Origin: Alteromonas antoniana
GTDB taxonomy: Bacteria; Pseudomonadota; Gammaproteobacteria; Enterobacterales; Alteromonadaceae
Direction: 5' to 3'
Assembly: GCF_019249295.1 (NCBI RefSeq)
Contig: NZ_JAESDH010000003.1
Location: forward strand, 1-64,000
DNA: 64,000 nucleotides
The notes below the pieces were generated by a model that saw only the letters and a list, made by a program, of their open reading frames with translations, ran no database searches and was not told the DNA's origin. The translations under genes and the position numbers were made by a program. Shown here piece after piece: positions 53,409-61,992 of the stretch. Each line of letters opens with the position of its first letter. Position 1 is the first letter of the stretch.

Positions 53409-53714
53409 ATGATTGAACTTAACGACTGCTGGCGAGTTTGGTCCGAGCTTATCGACAATGAAAGCGTGATTTATGGCCACAATGATAACCACAGCTTTTA
53501 CCTGACCAGCCGCGTCCAACATTTCACAGAATATGAGAACCACAGTATTGCCGTCACCCTGGATGGTACCGTAAAGCTCAATGGCCACGTAAAAGGATTG
53601 AAAGCCAGTCCGGCTGTGTTCCGAAACATTCAGTCAGGATTACATCCGGAAGAGGCTATAAAAGTCGGCAAAGTCAATACGCCCCTGGCGGCCAAAAATA
53701 GAGCACGACCCTGA
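53409..53714 (+). CDS. Small soluble protein, unknown
   Basis: 101 residues. No recognised domain; WSELIDNESVIYGHNDNHSF looks like a beta-rich fold. The 260-bp gap before it has several TTGGTAAC-type words (53180-53215), perhaps binding sites. Confidence 0.45.
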   Translation: MIELNDCWRVWSELIDNESVIYGHNDNHSFYLTSRVQHFTEYENHSIAVTLDGTVKLNGHVKGLKASPAVFRNIQSGLHPEEAIKVGKVNTPLAAKNRARP

Positions 53715-53937
53715 TAGACACCTCCCAAAGTGCCTTGTAATATAGCGTTGTTGTTTTCCGTGGTTAAACAACCAGTGTCATGAATGTTGGCGCATTGCAT
53801 GGCACATCGTATCTCAGCGTTTCAGCGTCGAGATGCCCATGGATCCAAACTTTGCCGAGCTTGGGTCCAAGTGGGTCTGTGCTTTGCCGAGCACGGCCCC
53901 ACACCTACCATTATCTTTTCGACTGAGTAGTTTACCA

Positions 53938-54321
53938 ATGAGAATCATCGATACGGCTCACCACATTTCTTTTTCTGACCAAAACACTGCGCCGCAATAT
54001 GCGTGTATCCACCAATGCAAAAAAGTGTGGTGGGATGTCGATTTTGATGACAAGCCGAAAGATAGCTGCCCTATGTGTGGTGGCGACCTGGTAGAAGCCA
54101 TCGAGAAGGTTCATTTCAACGTGCTGTATGCTGCTAATCGCGACGTCCGCTATAAAGACATCAAAAAAATCATGCAAATCCCGCAAAAAGAAAAGCTGCA
54201 AATAAAGCAATATTTTGACATTGGAGCTAAGTTGAATAACCTGAGCTTTATAAAGCCGGCTTTCAATGAAAAAGCGCGTAATGAATGGTGTAAATCTGGC
54301 TCAGTGTTGGATGACATGTAG
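53938..54321 (+). CDS. Small zinc-ribbon protein, unknown
   Basis: 127 residues from the ATG at 53938. Cysteines C-x3-C (CIHQC) and C-x2-C (CPMCGG) about 22 residues apart form a zinc ribbon. The rest is basic and helical. The frame stays open upstream to 53833 but contains CTTTGCCGAGC repeats and no better start. Confidence 0.5.
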   Translation: MRIIDTAHHISFSDQNTAPQYACIHQCKKVWWDVDFDDKPKDSCPMCGGDLVEAIEKVHFNVLYAANRDVRYKDIKKIMQIPQKEKLQIKQYFDIGAKLNNLSFIKPAFNEKARNEWCKSGSVLDDM

Positions 54322-54353
54322 CCCTGTAATCAAGGAAAAAGCTGGGGACATAA

Positions 54354-54701
54354 TTGGAGCATTACAAGAAAAAGCTGCTTAAACGAACGTGTTGGGTGTG
54401 GGCCCTTGTTGCATTCTCCGTGATCTTCACCATTAGCGCGTATGCAGGTGTGTTAATACCAAAATGCGAAAGCCCCGCGATATGGTTCCAGCGTTCAGGC
54501 TCTGTTGTTACTGTCCTTGTCCTTATTGCAGATTACCTTTCGTTTCGCGTTACATCTTCACATCCGGAGGTTGAAGAACTGGAGGCCATAAAGTCTTTTA
54601 GCTGGCTGCTTCCTGTAACGAAGGGAGTAGCTATCATTATGACGATAGCCGGGACATTGACTTGGGGATATGGCGACATCATTTACAACATGATGCAATA
54701 G
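54354..54701 (+). CDS. Small three-span membrane protein, unknown
   Basis: 115 residues from a TTG with GGGGA upstream. Hydrophobic segments at about 14-35, 47-65 and 85-105. It lies between the zinc-ribbon and CoiA-like genes on the same strand with short gaps, so it is probably co-transcribed with them. Confidence 0.5.
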   Translation: MEHYKKKLLKRTCWVWALVAFSVIFTISAYAGVLIPKCESPAIWFQRSGSVVTVLVLIADYLSFRVTSSHPEVEELEAIKSFSWLLPVTKGVAIIMTIAGTLTWGYGDIIYNMMQ

Positions 54702-54727
54702 TATGCGTGGACCGGTAAGGAGATGCA

Positions 54728-56311
54728 ATGAAAGTTCCCGTAGGGCTTGATAGGGACACTGGCAAACCAGTACTGATATCCGACTTACCAGAAGGAAGTA
54801 ACGGCCTTGCCTGCAATTGCGTATGCCCAAATCCCGAGTGCAATGACTTGCTGGTAGCCCGCTTCTATAAAGGAACCACTACCAATCACTTTGCACACAA
54901 AGGTAAGACCGCCACCAGCAAATGTTCAGCCTATGGACTTCACAGTACTGCCGAAGCGATTTTAATGAAACAAACGTGGCTCCCGGCGCCAGGCTTCCCC
55001 CTTTTGCCAGAACGACAACATCGAGACAGCTTCGGCATTCCTCTACTCCTTGAAAAAGCACATGCCCTTGGTGAAAAAGCTGGCTTTCCAATTTCCGAAG
55101 CGCTAACAGAGGTCAGCATAACCGGTGCCAGTGACGAAGCTCTGATTAGGGGGGATGTTGTCTGCCAGAGCAAGTATCGAGACGTTCCGTTCCGACTCAA
55201 CCTTGAAGTGAAAGTGACCCATGAGGTGGACCCGGAGAAGCTTATCAAACTGCAGCGTATTGACATCACCACAATAGAAATTGACTTGTCTGACCTTCAT
55301 ACAAAGCCCTGGACGGAAGATTCTGTTGAAAAAGCGGTGCTTTCTCGCAGCAGAATGACGCTACTTCACGTATGCAAGTCATTGAGGGACGCATTGTTGG
55401 CACCGGTATCCGCGGAGCGTGAACGACTAATATCCGACAGAGAAGCAACTGTTGGTAAAAACTTTGAGTCGCTGGTGGATGGTATTGTCGGCAAGCCCCT
55501 CCCTCTGCCTGACTATGAGATACCAGAAGAAGGTGATGATGCCTGGAGACACTTGCTCAGAACCCGGGCCTCAGACTTGAATAGAGTTTTCCGGCAGCTG
55601 AAAACACCTACAGTGAAAGCAGTAGAACACCTTGGTAAAAACGAATTGCAACTGGTTTTTGAAACGACCCCCTCCCTCCCCGTATTCATAGAGTCAGCCA
55701 GTCAGGAGCAAGCGAGAGGGTTGCAAAGCTATCTCATATTAGGTCAGGGTGCCCTACTTGCGTCACTGCCGCCTTCATTTATCTGGGGCAGGAACCAAAA
55801 GTTAGACGCCAAAAAAAAGAAATTCAAGCAACAAGCTAATTCTGATTGGCAGCGTTTTCAACAATCTATTTTTGATAGGAGAGAAACCTTTAAAGAGCGC
55901 CAGATAAGTGCCACCCACAGCAACTCACGACACTTTAAAAAGGCTCACGATGATTTCATCTTTAGCTATGAATACTTAAACCGGGGATGCGGAATAGACG
56001 CCCATATCCTGGACTCAATGATATCCGAATCAGATGATGAGTACCGTATCTTCGATGTGCCTCCAAACATATGGCAAACTATCTGTATTGCCTATCAGCT
56101 TGATCAGAACTTTCCGCGTTACAGCGATGTCCTTCGGTACCTCAAAACGATTGGCCTGCGGTTCTCATATGCATACCGGTCGCAAATGGAAAGTCTTGAC
56201 CTCCCAGATCCCTATGAAACCTTTTCATCTTATTTGTGGTCCTCCAGGGTGGCCTTGAGAGCATATAGATTTGATGATCCTCGGAAATCGCACAGCTGGC
56301 TTGCTGACTGA
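54728..56311 (+). CDS. Large CoiA-like protein with nuclease motif
   Basis: 527 residues. The N-terminal zinc site is CNCVCPNPECNDLLVARF then NHFAHKG. A restriction-nuclease-like motif follows (about 160-195): FRLNLEVKVTHEVDPEKL and ITTIEIDLSDL, matching the CoiA-family E-x-K and downstream acidic pattern. The C-terminal 300 residues are helical and basic. It is twice the size of the relative at 49420. It probably cuts or binds DNA; whether for DNA uptake or defence is unknown. Confidence 0.7.
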   Translation: MKVPVGLDRDTGKPVLISDLPEGSNGLACNCVCPNPECNDLLVARFYKGTTTNHFAHKGKTATSKCSAYGLHSTAEAILMKQTWLPAPGFPLLPERQHRDSFGIPLLLEKAHALGEKAGFPISEALTEVSITGASDEALIRGDVVCQSKYRDVPFRLNLEVKVTHEVDPEKLIKLQRIDITTIEIDLSDLHTKPWTEDSVEKAVLSRSRMTLLHVCKSLRDALLAPVSAERERLISDREATVGKNFESLVDGIVGKPLPLPDYEIPEEGDDAWRHLLRTRASDLNRVFRQLKTPTVKAVEHLGKNELQLVFETTPSLPVFIESASQEQARGLQSYLILGQGALLASLPPSFIWGRNQKLDAKKKKFKQQANSDWQRFQQSIFDRRETFKERQISATHSNSRHFKKAHDDFIFSYEYLNRGCGIDAHILDSMISESDDEYRIFDVPPNIWQTICIAYQLDQNFPRYSDVLRYLKTIGLRFSYAYRSQMESLDLPDPYETFSSYLWSSRVALRAYRFDDPRKSHSWLAD

Positions 56312-56582
56312 GGGCACGCTCTACCTACGTCTTTCACCACCAGCAAATTGTTGTGGACTTGAGAGTGCACGTAATTATTATGTTTACAAAGGTCGACGCA
56401 ACTTGGATGAAAGATAATGCTGCGTGAGAGTGGAAAATCCCATATTCCAAGCCCATTCAACATTTAAAATTGGAACATTGGAATAAAAACGCCCGATAAC
56501 TGGATCATAGTACCGTGCCTGCTTAAAAAATAATCTTAAATAAAATCTAGGCTACTTTCTTTTTGAAAAACAAGCGGTTTGC

Positions 56583-57056
56583 TTATGGAGAGTGCGTTTC
56601 GTCCCTAGCTGCTTTTAAAAGATCATCCCATCCCTCTGGAGGATTACCTGTCTTTAACATCTTTTTGAATACTTTGTAAGCATCTGCCTTACTGCCATAT
56701 GCTCGTTTAGTCTTCTCGTCATTCACCCATGCATATACGATGACTTTTGACTCCAAGTGATAACGAAAAAATAAGCGATATTGCTGGAAAAACTTTGCCC
56801 TAAACCAATGTTTATTATCACTTCCTAAGGTATTTCCTTGGCGAAAATTTGCACTGGTTGGATCTTGTGGGATTACTTGAAACATCAGCTTTTGAATAGC
56901 CGCTAACCGTTTAGTGGCATTTTTATTTACATAACCGGTAGGATCTTTCTCCTTAAGGTCTTCTATCTGGGCTTTTAGTTCTAAATATTGCTCTGAAAAT
57001 AATGGATGAGTGTAAAGTGTCCAACCATTTACAACCATTGGAATACTTTGCGACAA
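56583..57056 (-). CDS. yhaV: YhaV-type toxin (RelE-like RNase)
   Basis: 157 residues. VNGWTLYTHPLFSEQYLEL ... NKNATKRLAAIQKLMFQVIP ... WFRAKFFQQYRLFFRY ... KVIVYAWVNDEKTKRAYGSK is the YhaV signature. YhaV cuts mRNA in a translation-dependent way. It starts 2 bp after the prlF stop. Confidence 0.93.
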   Translation of the reverse strand: MSQSIPMVVNGWTLYTHPLFSEQYLELKAQIEDLKEKDPTGYVNKNATKRLAAIQKLMFQVIPQDPTSANFRQGNTLGSDNKHWFRAKFFQQYRLFFRYHLESKVIVYAWVNDEKTKRAYGSKADAYKVFKKMLKTGNPPEGWDDLLKAARDETHSP

Positions 57057-57058
57057 AA

Positions 57059-57391
57059 CTATTCATCCTCATCCATTAGTGGCGCGTCTAAATCTATCTC
57101 AACGCCTTCAACCAATGCTTCCACGCTTTCACGCATACTTGCGGTGAGTGGTTGTAGTCTTTCTGGGTGAGCTTGCATGTCACTAGCGATAAACGACAAA
57201 AATTCACCAAGTACAGGATCACTTTCTTGTGCCACATGAGCACGAGAAATAATCACGCTACCATCTGACTGAATAACGTATTTAATTTTGTCTTTCTTGC
57301 CTAAGTGCAATGCCTGACGAACAGGACTAGGCACTGTGGTTTGAAAACGATCTGTCAGTGTAGATTCTGCTTCTAAAGCAACTTGAGCCAT
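57059..57391 (-). CDS. prlF: PrlF-type antitoxin (AbrB-like)
   Basis: 110 residues. LEAESTLTDRFQTTVPSPVR is the swapped-hairpin AbrB-like domain of PrlF/SohA. The acidic C-terminus (EIDLDAPLMDEDE) should neutralise YhaV. It represses its own operon by family analogy. Confidence 0.92.
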   Translation of the reverse strand: MAQVALEAESTLTDRFQTTVPSPVRQALHLGKKDKIKYVIQSDGSVIISRAHVAQESDPVLGEFLSFIASDMQAHPERLQPLTASMRESVEALVEGVEIDLDAPLMDEDE

Positions 57392-57478
57392 AATAGCCTC
57401 TCAATATGATATACAGACATTTGGTTACAGTTTAATATGAAAGAAGAGGCAATGCAAATGCATTACCTCTTCTTTTTA

Positions 57479-57800
57479 TCAGAATAGTCGCTGTTCACTC
57501 AGCGCTGAAGGATGTGACTTACCATACACCTCAGCCAGCTTAGAACACGACACATGGGCATAGATTTCTGTGGTGGAAATATCAGCGTGACCTAACATTT
57601 CTTGTAAATGACGCAAATCAGCACCATTATCAAGCATTGTCGTAGCCGTAGCATGACTAAACAGGTAACAAGAGCCTGCACGATTGATACCCGCAAATAT
57701 TACATTAGCGCGACACCATATCTGACAGCTTATTTGGCTTGAATCGTTTTCCATTATTTGCCAGAAACAAGGCATTACCAGATGCGAATAAAGAAATGCG
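57479..57800 (-). pseudogene. Decayed tyrosine integrase, C-terminal remnant
   Basis: The 3' part reads [35 protein letters not shown] and [11 protein letters not shown], the end of an XerC/D-like integrase with its Tyr. Upstream in another frame is [20 protein letters not shown] then a stop. The usual HxxR motif is lost (FSHA instead of FRHA). Frameshifts plus loss of the catalytic Arg show that it is dead. It lies next to prlF-yhaV and may be left from the arrival of a mobile element. Confidence 0.8.
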
Positions 57801-57972
57801 CGGTCTCAATAGATAAAATATTGCCCAGCAAGTCCGCTCTGGCCAATCTCCTACTCGTGATTTTTCTCAGGGATATTTTGCCACTTTCGAGGGGGGGTAA
57901 ATGAGATTTGGCCCGCCCTCCCCTGCAGTTGTTATACTGCATATCTCAAAAGAGGTGAATGGAGGCATCTGG

Positions 57973-58566
57973 ATGACTGAACCAAAATCAGCAAAATCTC
58001 GCATAGAGAGTGTTTGGTTTTTTCTGGCTGCAATAGGCGCCTCGTTTGCTGCCGGAGTGTTTTTCGATGATTTATTATCTGCCAATAATAGTGCGTCAGA
58101 AAAAGTAATTGAAACTAAAGATACCGACAAAATTGAGAGGCTTGAGGCTGAAAACACTCGACTCAAAATCCAGATTCGCGATCTGGAGAAAACCGATAGC
58201 TGGCCGGGAGTTAGTGAAAAGCCTACACTGGCCAAAAATATCACCTACCCTAATGACTGTGTGGTCTTGGAACAATTGCTGGATTTTATCGAAGCGATAA
58301 ACCCTGAGGACCACCTATCCAACAATATAATAGCCCAACCTGAAGGCAAGCTGCTTGAGGACTGGCGTTACTATCGCAATTGGGTCGAGCAAAATAGCGC
58401 CCCCTTCGAGGGAAGCCTCAATTACCTCTTTGATGCCTTGCACGGAGAATCAGTTAACTATCCGTCCTGCGATGGTAAGAGCCGCGCTGGATGCTTCCGG
58501 ACGCTCCGGGAGCGAATTCAGATGGAGGCGTACAACTATAAATTTAAATCTTGTTCTGATAACTAA
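57973..58566 (+). CDS. Membrane-anchored coiled-coil protein, unknown
   Basis: 197 residues from the ATG at 57973 with GGAGGC upstream. One membrane segment (VWFFLAAIGASFAAGVFFDD, about 14-33), then a coiled coil (DKIERLEAENTRLKIQIRDL). The soluble C-terminal part has four cysteines (PNDCVV, YPSCDG, AGCFRT, KSCSDN) that suggest disulfides in the periplasm. Confidence 0.55.
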   Translation: MTEPKSAKSRIESVWFFLAAIGASFAAGVFFDDLLSANNSASEKVIETKDTDKIERLEAENTRLKIQIRDLEKTDSWPGVSEKPTLAKNITYPNDCVVLEQLLDFIEAINPEDHLSNNIIAQPEGKLLEDWRYYRNWVEQNSAPFEGSLNYLFDALHGESVNYPSCDGKSRAGCFRTLRERIQMEAYNYKFKSCSDN

Positions 58567-58636
58567 CCTGTAGACCGGTTTCTCCTGTCATTAATCTTCG
58601 ATATACTCCGTGACCGCCGTAGGATAAGGAGTAGTC

Positions 58637-59674
58637 GTGCACCAAACACTGTCGTCATTGTTCAAATGCTTAGCAACCAGGTTGCGCTCTTCAGACACAC
58701 ATACGATTGCTTTTCGACTTGATGAACTGCTCAGCTGGGAGCTGGCCTTTTCTATATCTGCTCGCCTCGGCGTGCAGGACGCACAGCCCCGATTAAACGA
58801 TACTCGGCTTGGACTCGATAGGGACGATACGTGGCACCTGGACAAAACCGACACAACACCCATTCTGCATGAGCCTATCCCCGGGAACATGCCAGAAAAA
58901 AGCCTGGAAGATACCTCTCTACCACCAGCTGGTGGGATTGCCTTTGAGGAAGTAAAGCCCGCACGCACGCCGAGCATTAAGCCGCCCCAAATACAGTTCA
59001 ATACGCATTTTCGTCCAGCTTCATATATCGAGCAATTCCCCTACATCCCGGTACCGAAAAAAAAGACGTCGGGATCAAGGCCATTCGACGCTGAGAACAA
59101 CTTGGACCTATTACTAAATGCCGCACGTCACCTTGCCAGCAGAAAAGATCCAATACTCGATGGCAAAGCATTGGTAAGGTTTCCGAAGTACATTGACCCG
59201 AGAAAAGAAAACGATATAGAGATCTCCCTGTTGTATAACAACCAAACGGTTGCATTGCCATTAGTAGACGACCATCGGCTGAAAGAAATCAGCACTTCTG
59301 TGCTCATAGATGAATGCAGTTTACACATGATCTGCAGTGCAAATTGCCACCCACTGTGGGAACGCGAGACGCGCTGCACAAAAAATCAGGGAACAGGTCC
59401 TTATGAACATGCGAGGACATTTTCGGTACCCATAGCGTCACTGTTTAACCGGCCAGAAGGCGTTGAAGTGAATGCTTTCTTTCTTAACCCGGGCCATCGC
59501 GAAACGTTTAACAGCCTGGAAAGCATTATTCTCAGCCATTTAGGCACCAAACTTGGTGCTACCCTCCAAATGCCGATAAAAGCTCTTCGTTCCCGTCAAT
59601 CACATCTGGCCATCGTATCTGCGGTAGCTGCTACCTGCGCCGGGGTCGCCAGCCTTGCCAAGGTGATGCTTTAA
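58637..59674 (+). CDS. Protein with C-terminal membrane segment, unknown
   Basis: 345 residues from a GTG with AAGGAG upstream. Mostly soluble, with a proline-rich middle and a cluster CSLHMICSANCH. It ends with a hydrophobic tail (AIVSAVAATCAGVASLAKVM) that could anchor it. No family recognised. Confidence 0.5.
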   Translation: MHQTLSSLFKCLATRLRSSDTHTIAFRLDELLSWELAFSISARLGVQDAQPRLNDTRLGLDRDDTWHLDKTDTTPILHEPIPGNMPEKSLEDTSLPPAGGIAFEEVKPARTPSIKPPQIQFNTHFRPASYIEQFPYIPVPKKKTSGSRPFDAENNLDLLLNAARHLASRKDPILDGKALVRFPKYIDPRKENDIEISLLYNNQTVALPLVDDHRLKEISTSVLIDECSLHMICSANCHPLWERETRCTKNQGTGPYEHARTFSVPIASLFNRPEGVEVNAFFLNPGHRETFNSLESIILSHLGTKLGATLQMPIKALRSRQSHLAIVSAVAATCAGVASLAKVML

Positions 59675-59757
59675 CAAGCCCAAATTATTCTATGAAACAG
59701 GACGAAAGAAAGATGCCAGCCCGAGGCATCATTAAAAAACGTCCGTTAAATACGAAC

Positions 59758-59806
59758 AATGTAAATATTATATTTACATTTAGGGGTGGGTATATTATAT
59801 TTACAT
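59758..59806 (+). promoter_or_regulatory. Promoter with perfect ATGTAAATA palindrome
   Basis: The 23-bp perfect palindrome at 59758-59780 has 11-base arms AATGTAAATAT around one T and supplies a -35 TTTACA (59773-59778). A second site TATATTATATTTACATC covers the -10 TATATT (59796-59801), at 17-bp spacing. Same operator family as at 43478 and 60912. Confidence 0.8.
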
Positions 59807-59832
59807 CAATCCTTTCACAGATGGTAAATATT

Positions 59833-60060
59833 ATGAGCTTGAAAATTCAGAATCGCTCTGGCGATGAGCAACTTGATAGTATGCAGAACGCATCATTTAC
59901 GCAAAGAAACGGCATTGCGGTGTCGATTTCTGTCTCTCCGAAACCCGAAATAATGAAGTCAAAATCTGATCTGGCAGCGACACTGGAAGCGCACCTGGGG
60001 CCTTTGACAGAGAAGGGGTTCGATGTACTGGTCGCTATCGGTGATCCGGAAGACGAGTAG
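59833..60060 (+). CDS. Small protein, unknown; first of a four-gene operon
   Basis: 75 residues from the ATG at 59833, just after the promoter; the frame extends upstream through the operator and is not used. Acidic C-terminus. It starts MSLKIQNRSGDEQL. The operon runs to the terminator at 60568. Confidence 0.55.
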   Translation: MSLKIQNRSGDEQLDSMQNASFTQRNGIAVSISVSPKPEIMKSKSDLAATLEAHLGPLTEKGFDVLVAIGDPEDE

Positions 60061-60068
60061 GAGCCACT

Positions 60069-60242
60069 ATGTTTGGAACTATTGTGAAGCATGACAAAGC
60101 CATTTTGATGGCTACCGAACTGGCAAAGCAGGGTATTCCTTATTCGTTCGAACCCTATCCGTTTGACGAATATCGGATTGAAGTTAAGTCGGAATATCAG
60201 AGCGCTTTAGTAGAATTGGCCAACCAGGAGAACATGCTATGA
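60069..60242 (+). CDS. Very small protein, unknown
   Basis: 57 residues (MFGTIVKHDKAILMATELAK ... NQENML). GGAGCC before the ATG, 8 bp after the previous stop. Its stop overlaps the next start as ATGA. Confidence 0.5.
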   Translation: MFGTIVKHDKAILMATELAKQGIPYSFEPYPFDEYRIEVKSEYQSALVELANQENML

Positions 60243-60457
60243 GCACGTTAGAAAGTAAAATTGACGCATTAGGCGCTGATTGCGAAACGTTGGATTCGAT
60301 AGTCCATGATGCTGCAAGCAAGATCGCTTCGAGCGTAAACGACAATGGAATGTCGGCGCAAGTTCGCTTCTTAAAGACTCAGTACAACATGTCTGACGAT
60401 GAAATACTTGATGCCGTCAAAGCTGAGCTGGGAGAGGAGGGATTATGCAACGAATAA
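60239..60457 (+). CDS. Small acidic protein, unknown
   Basis: 72 residues, helical and acidic. ATGA overlap with the previous gene and overlap with the next one. No domain recognised. Confidence 0.5.
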   Translation: MSTLESKIDALGADCETLDSIVHDAASKIASSVNDNGMSAQVRFLKTQYNMSDDEILDAVKAELGEEGLCNE

Positions 60458-60549
60458 CAATAGAGCAGCTCAAAGATGTGGTTGAGTCACAACTATGTGT
60501 TCATGGAGACAGGGCATTATTCATATATGGAATGGAGGCCGATTTTTAA
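60445..60549 (+). CDS. 34-residue protein, last of the operon
   Basis: ATG at 60445 preceded by GGAGAGGAGGG, an unusually strong ribosome site inside the previous gene. Encodes MQRITIEQLKDVVESQLCVH and ends GMEADF. A terminator follows 18 bp later. The strong site and tight packing argue that it is translated. Confidence 0.45.
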   Translation: MQRITIEQLKDVVESQLCVHGDRALFIYGMEADF

Positions 60550-60567
60550 CACCCCTACTACTACACA

Positions 60568-60594
60568 AAGCACCCGAGCGGAGGTGCTTTTTTT
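60568..60594 (+). terminator. Intrinsic terminator of the 59.8-60.5 kb operon
   Basis: AAGCACC and GGTGCTT around an 8-nt loop, followed by more Ts. Confidence 0.9.
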
Positions 60595-60628
60595 ACACCT
60601 GAATTCCGAGTTATCTAATTGGTGTAAG

Positions 60629-60841
60629 TCACTCTGACATCTCATCGACTTTCTTCTCATCAAGCCTGTTTAACAGCTCAGTGAAAATTAGTTGTGCCAC
60701 GCCCACTCGTTTGGTTTGACGAAACTGTCGGATGTTCTGGCGCCCTACCCCCAATTTCAATGCCAATTGGTTGTCATTATCTAAAGACAGGACTTCCTTC
60801 ACCTTATCCACTATTTCATCGTTGGTCATGCCATCGGTCAT
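60629..60841 (-). CDS. Small HTH repressor (CI/Cro-like), candidate master of the ATGTAAATA sites
   Basis: 70 residues from the ATG at 60841 (AAAGG upstream). DEIVDKVKEVLSLDNDNQLA then LKLGVGRQNIRQFRQTKRVG is a CI-type helix-turn-helix. Its promoter (minus strand TTGCTA, 17 bp, TATAAT) overlaps TTGTAAATATAATAATG, a relative of the operators before three nearby operons. It is divergent from the 60986 operon, the classic place for the repressor of such sites. The assignment as regulator is inference. Confidence 0.7.
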   Translation of the reverse strand: MTDGMTNDEIVDKVKEVLSLDNDNQLALKLGVGRQNIRQFRQTKRVGVAQLIFTELLNRLDEKKVDEMSE

Positions 60842-60871
60842 TGAGTCGGTACCTTTACGTAATTTGTCATT

Positions 60872-60962
60872 ATTATATTTACAACCATCCTGGATAGCAA
60901 CATGCAACTCAATGTAAATAAATTATTTACATAAGCAGGCAATGTATATATAATAGTTACAT
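60872..60962. promoter_or_regulatory. Divergent promoters covered by ATGTAAATA operators
   Basis: ATGTAAATAA-A-TTATTTACAT (60912-60932, perfect palindrome) covers the -35 TTTACA of the rightward promoter, and ATGTATATATAATAGTTACAT covers its -10 TATAAT (60949-60954) at 17-bp spacing. The leftward repressor promoter -10 lies in the half-site at 60868-60884. Binding would shut both directions. Confidence 0.8.
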
Positions 60963-60985
60963 TGATTACTAAAAGGAGATTTACC

Positions 60986-61198
60986 ATGCCAGTATCAACG
61001 CTGAGCCAGCTGGACGACAGGCACCATGATATGGCTGCTGCCCAATCTAAGCCCGAGCTTGAAAATATTCGCTGGGCTGTTAACCCGAATGACATAGGAT
61101 GGATGTTCTGGGAACCGAAGATGGAGAAGAACCTTGGCCGCTCAGGAAAGGTATTCTGGAAACTGGCCAATTTAAAAAGTGGAGCGAAGTCACAATGA
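60986..61198 (+). CDS. Small protein, unknown
   Basis: 70 residues from the ATG at 60986 with AAGGAG upstream; a TTG at 60962 is inside the operator. Contains a tryptophan-rich IRWAVNPNDIGWMFWEPKME. Stop overlaps the next start (ATGA). Confidence 0.5.
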   Translation: MPVSTLSQLDDRHHDMAAAQSKPELENIRWAVNPNDIGWMFWEPKMEKNLGRSGKVFWKLANLKSGAKSQ

Positions 61199-61638
61199 AA
61201 GATGTGATGCAAAAAATTAAAAACGATATCGAGAATTCCGGCCGTTCCTGCATTACCGTTGCGGGAGAGCATACCTACTCTGTCGGCGAAGCGCTCGTCA
61301 ATTCCAAAGACATCATTCTGAGTGTCCCTCTCCAGCCGTCTCTGTGCGCGACGCTCATCAATGATACCTGCACGCTTATTCGCTCAGGTGAATTGGGAAA
61401 CCAGAAAAGTGACAAGGTAATAAAAGGCTTTGATGTCTGGATCCTGCCGTGCAATGACAAACTAACGTCCGAACATACAGGTGCAGGACTTAGGTATTAC
61501 ACAGAGCACACTGACAGCTTAGAGAAAGTGACATATTGGCAACTGGTGTTACCGGACAGCAAGGGGCAGTTCCCATGGGAAAATGCCTACGACAGCACTT
61601 TCATCCAGCCATTGTACTGCAATCCACCAGCGCACTGA
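61195..61638 (+). CDS. Soluble protein, unknown
   Basis: 147 residues from the ATG at 61195, overlapping the previous stop. No recognised domain (MKDVMQKIKNDIENSGRSC ...). A perfect AACCGTGG/CCACGGTT hairpin without T-run follows at 61655-61686. Confidence 0.55.
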   Translation: MKDVMQKIKNDIENSGRSCITVAGEHTYSVGEALVNSKDIILSVPLQPSLCATLINDTCTLIRSGELGNQKSDKVIKGFDVWILPCNDKLTSEHTGAGLRYYTEHTDSLEKVTYWQLVLPDSKGQFPWENAYDSTFIQPLYCNPPAH

Positions 61639-61654
61639 CGAGTAAATTTGAGTT

Positions 61655-61686
61655 AACCGTGGTTGCTGCATGCTGGCGCCACGGTT
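61655..61686 (+). other. Perfect 8-bp stem hairpin between genes
   Basis: AACCGTGG and CCACGGTT around a 16-nt loop that itself contains GCATGC. There is no T-run. It may protect the upstream mRNA 3' end or act as a weak terminator. Confidence 0.4.
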
Positions 61687-61740
61687 CAATGTCTGGTGTA
61701 AAACCTGTATTGTTTAAGGGTTCTTAGAGAGTGTGAAATT

Positions 61741-61983
61741 ATGAAATTACTGCTTAGTGTTCTTTCCACAGCGATTACCTTGCTGGTTAAATGCGTCATC
61801 AGTGTGGTGAAATTTTTGATCGACGTGGGACTGGAATCCGCCAGCAATACGAAAGATACCTATGCGGAAAAGCCGCTCATTAAAACCGGTTACTATGATG
61901 GCGAGTGGCAAGGTGTTCACAGAGAGGTTGTACAGCCCACAAGCGTTGATGAACTAGCTGACGAAGAACGACAGAAAAAATAG
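61741..61983 (+). CDS. Small membrane protein, unknown
   Basis: 80 residues. A hydrophobic N-terminus (LLLSVLSTAITLLVKCVISV, about 3-29) is followed by a soluble tail GYYDGEWQGVHREVVQ. Could be a peripheral inner-membrane or toxin-like peptide; no evidence for either. Confidence 0.45.
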   Translation: MKLLLSVLSTAITLLVKCVISVVKFLIDVGLESASNTKDTYAEKPLIKTGYYDGEWQGVHREVVQPTSVDELADEERQKK

Positions 61984-61992
61984 TGCCTGGCC

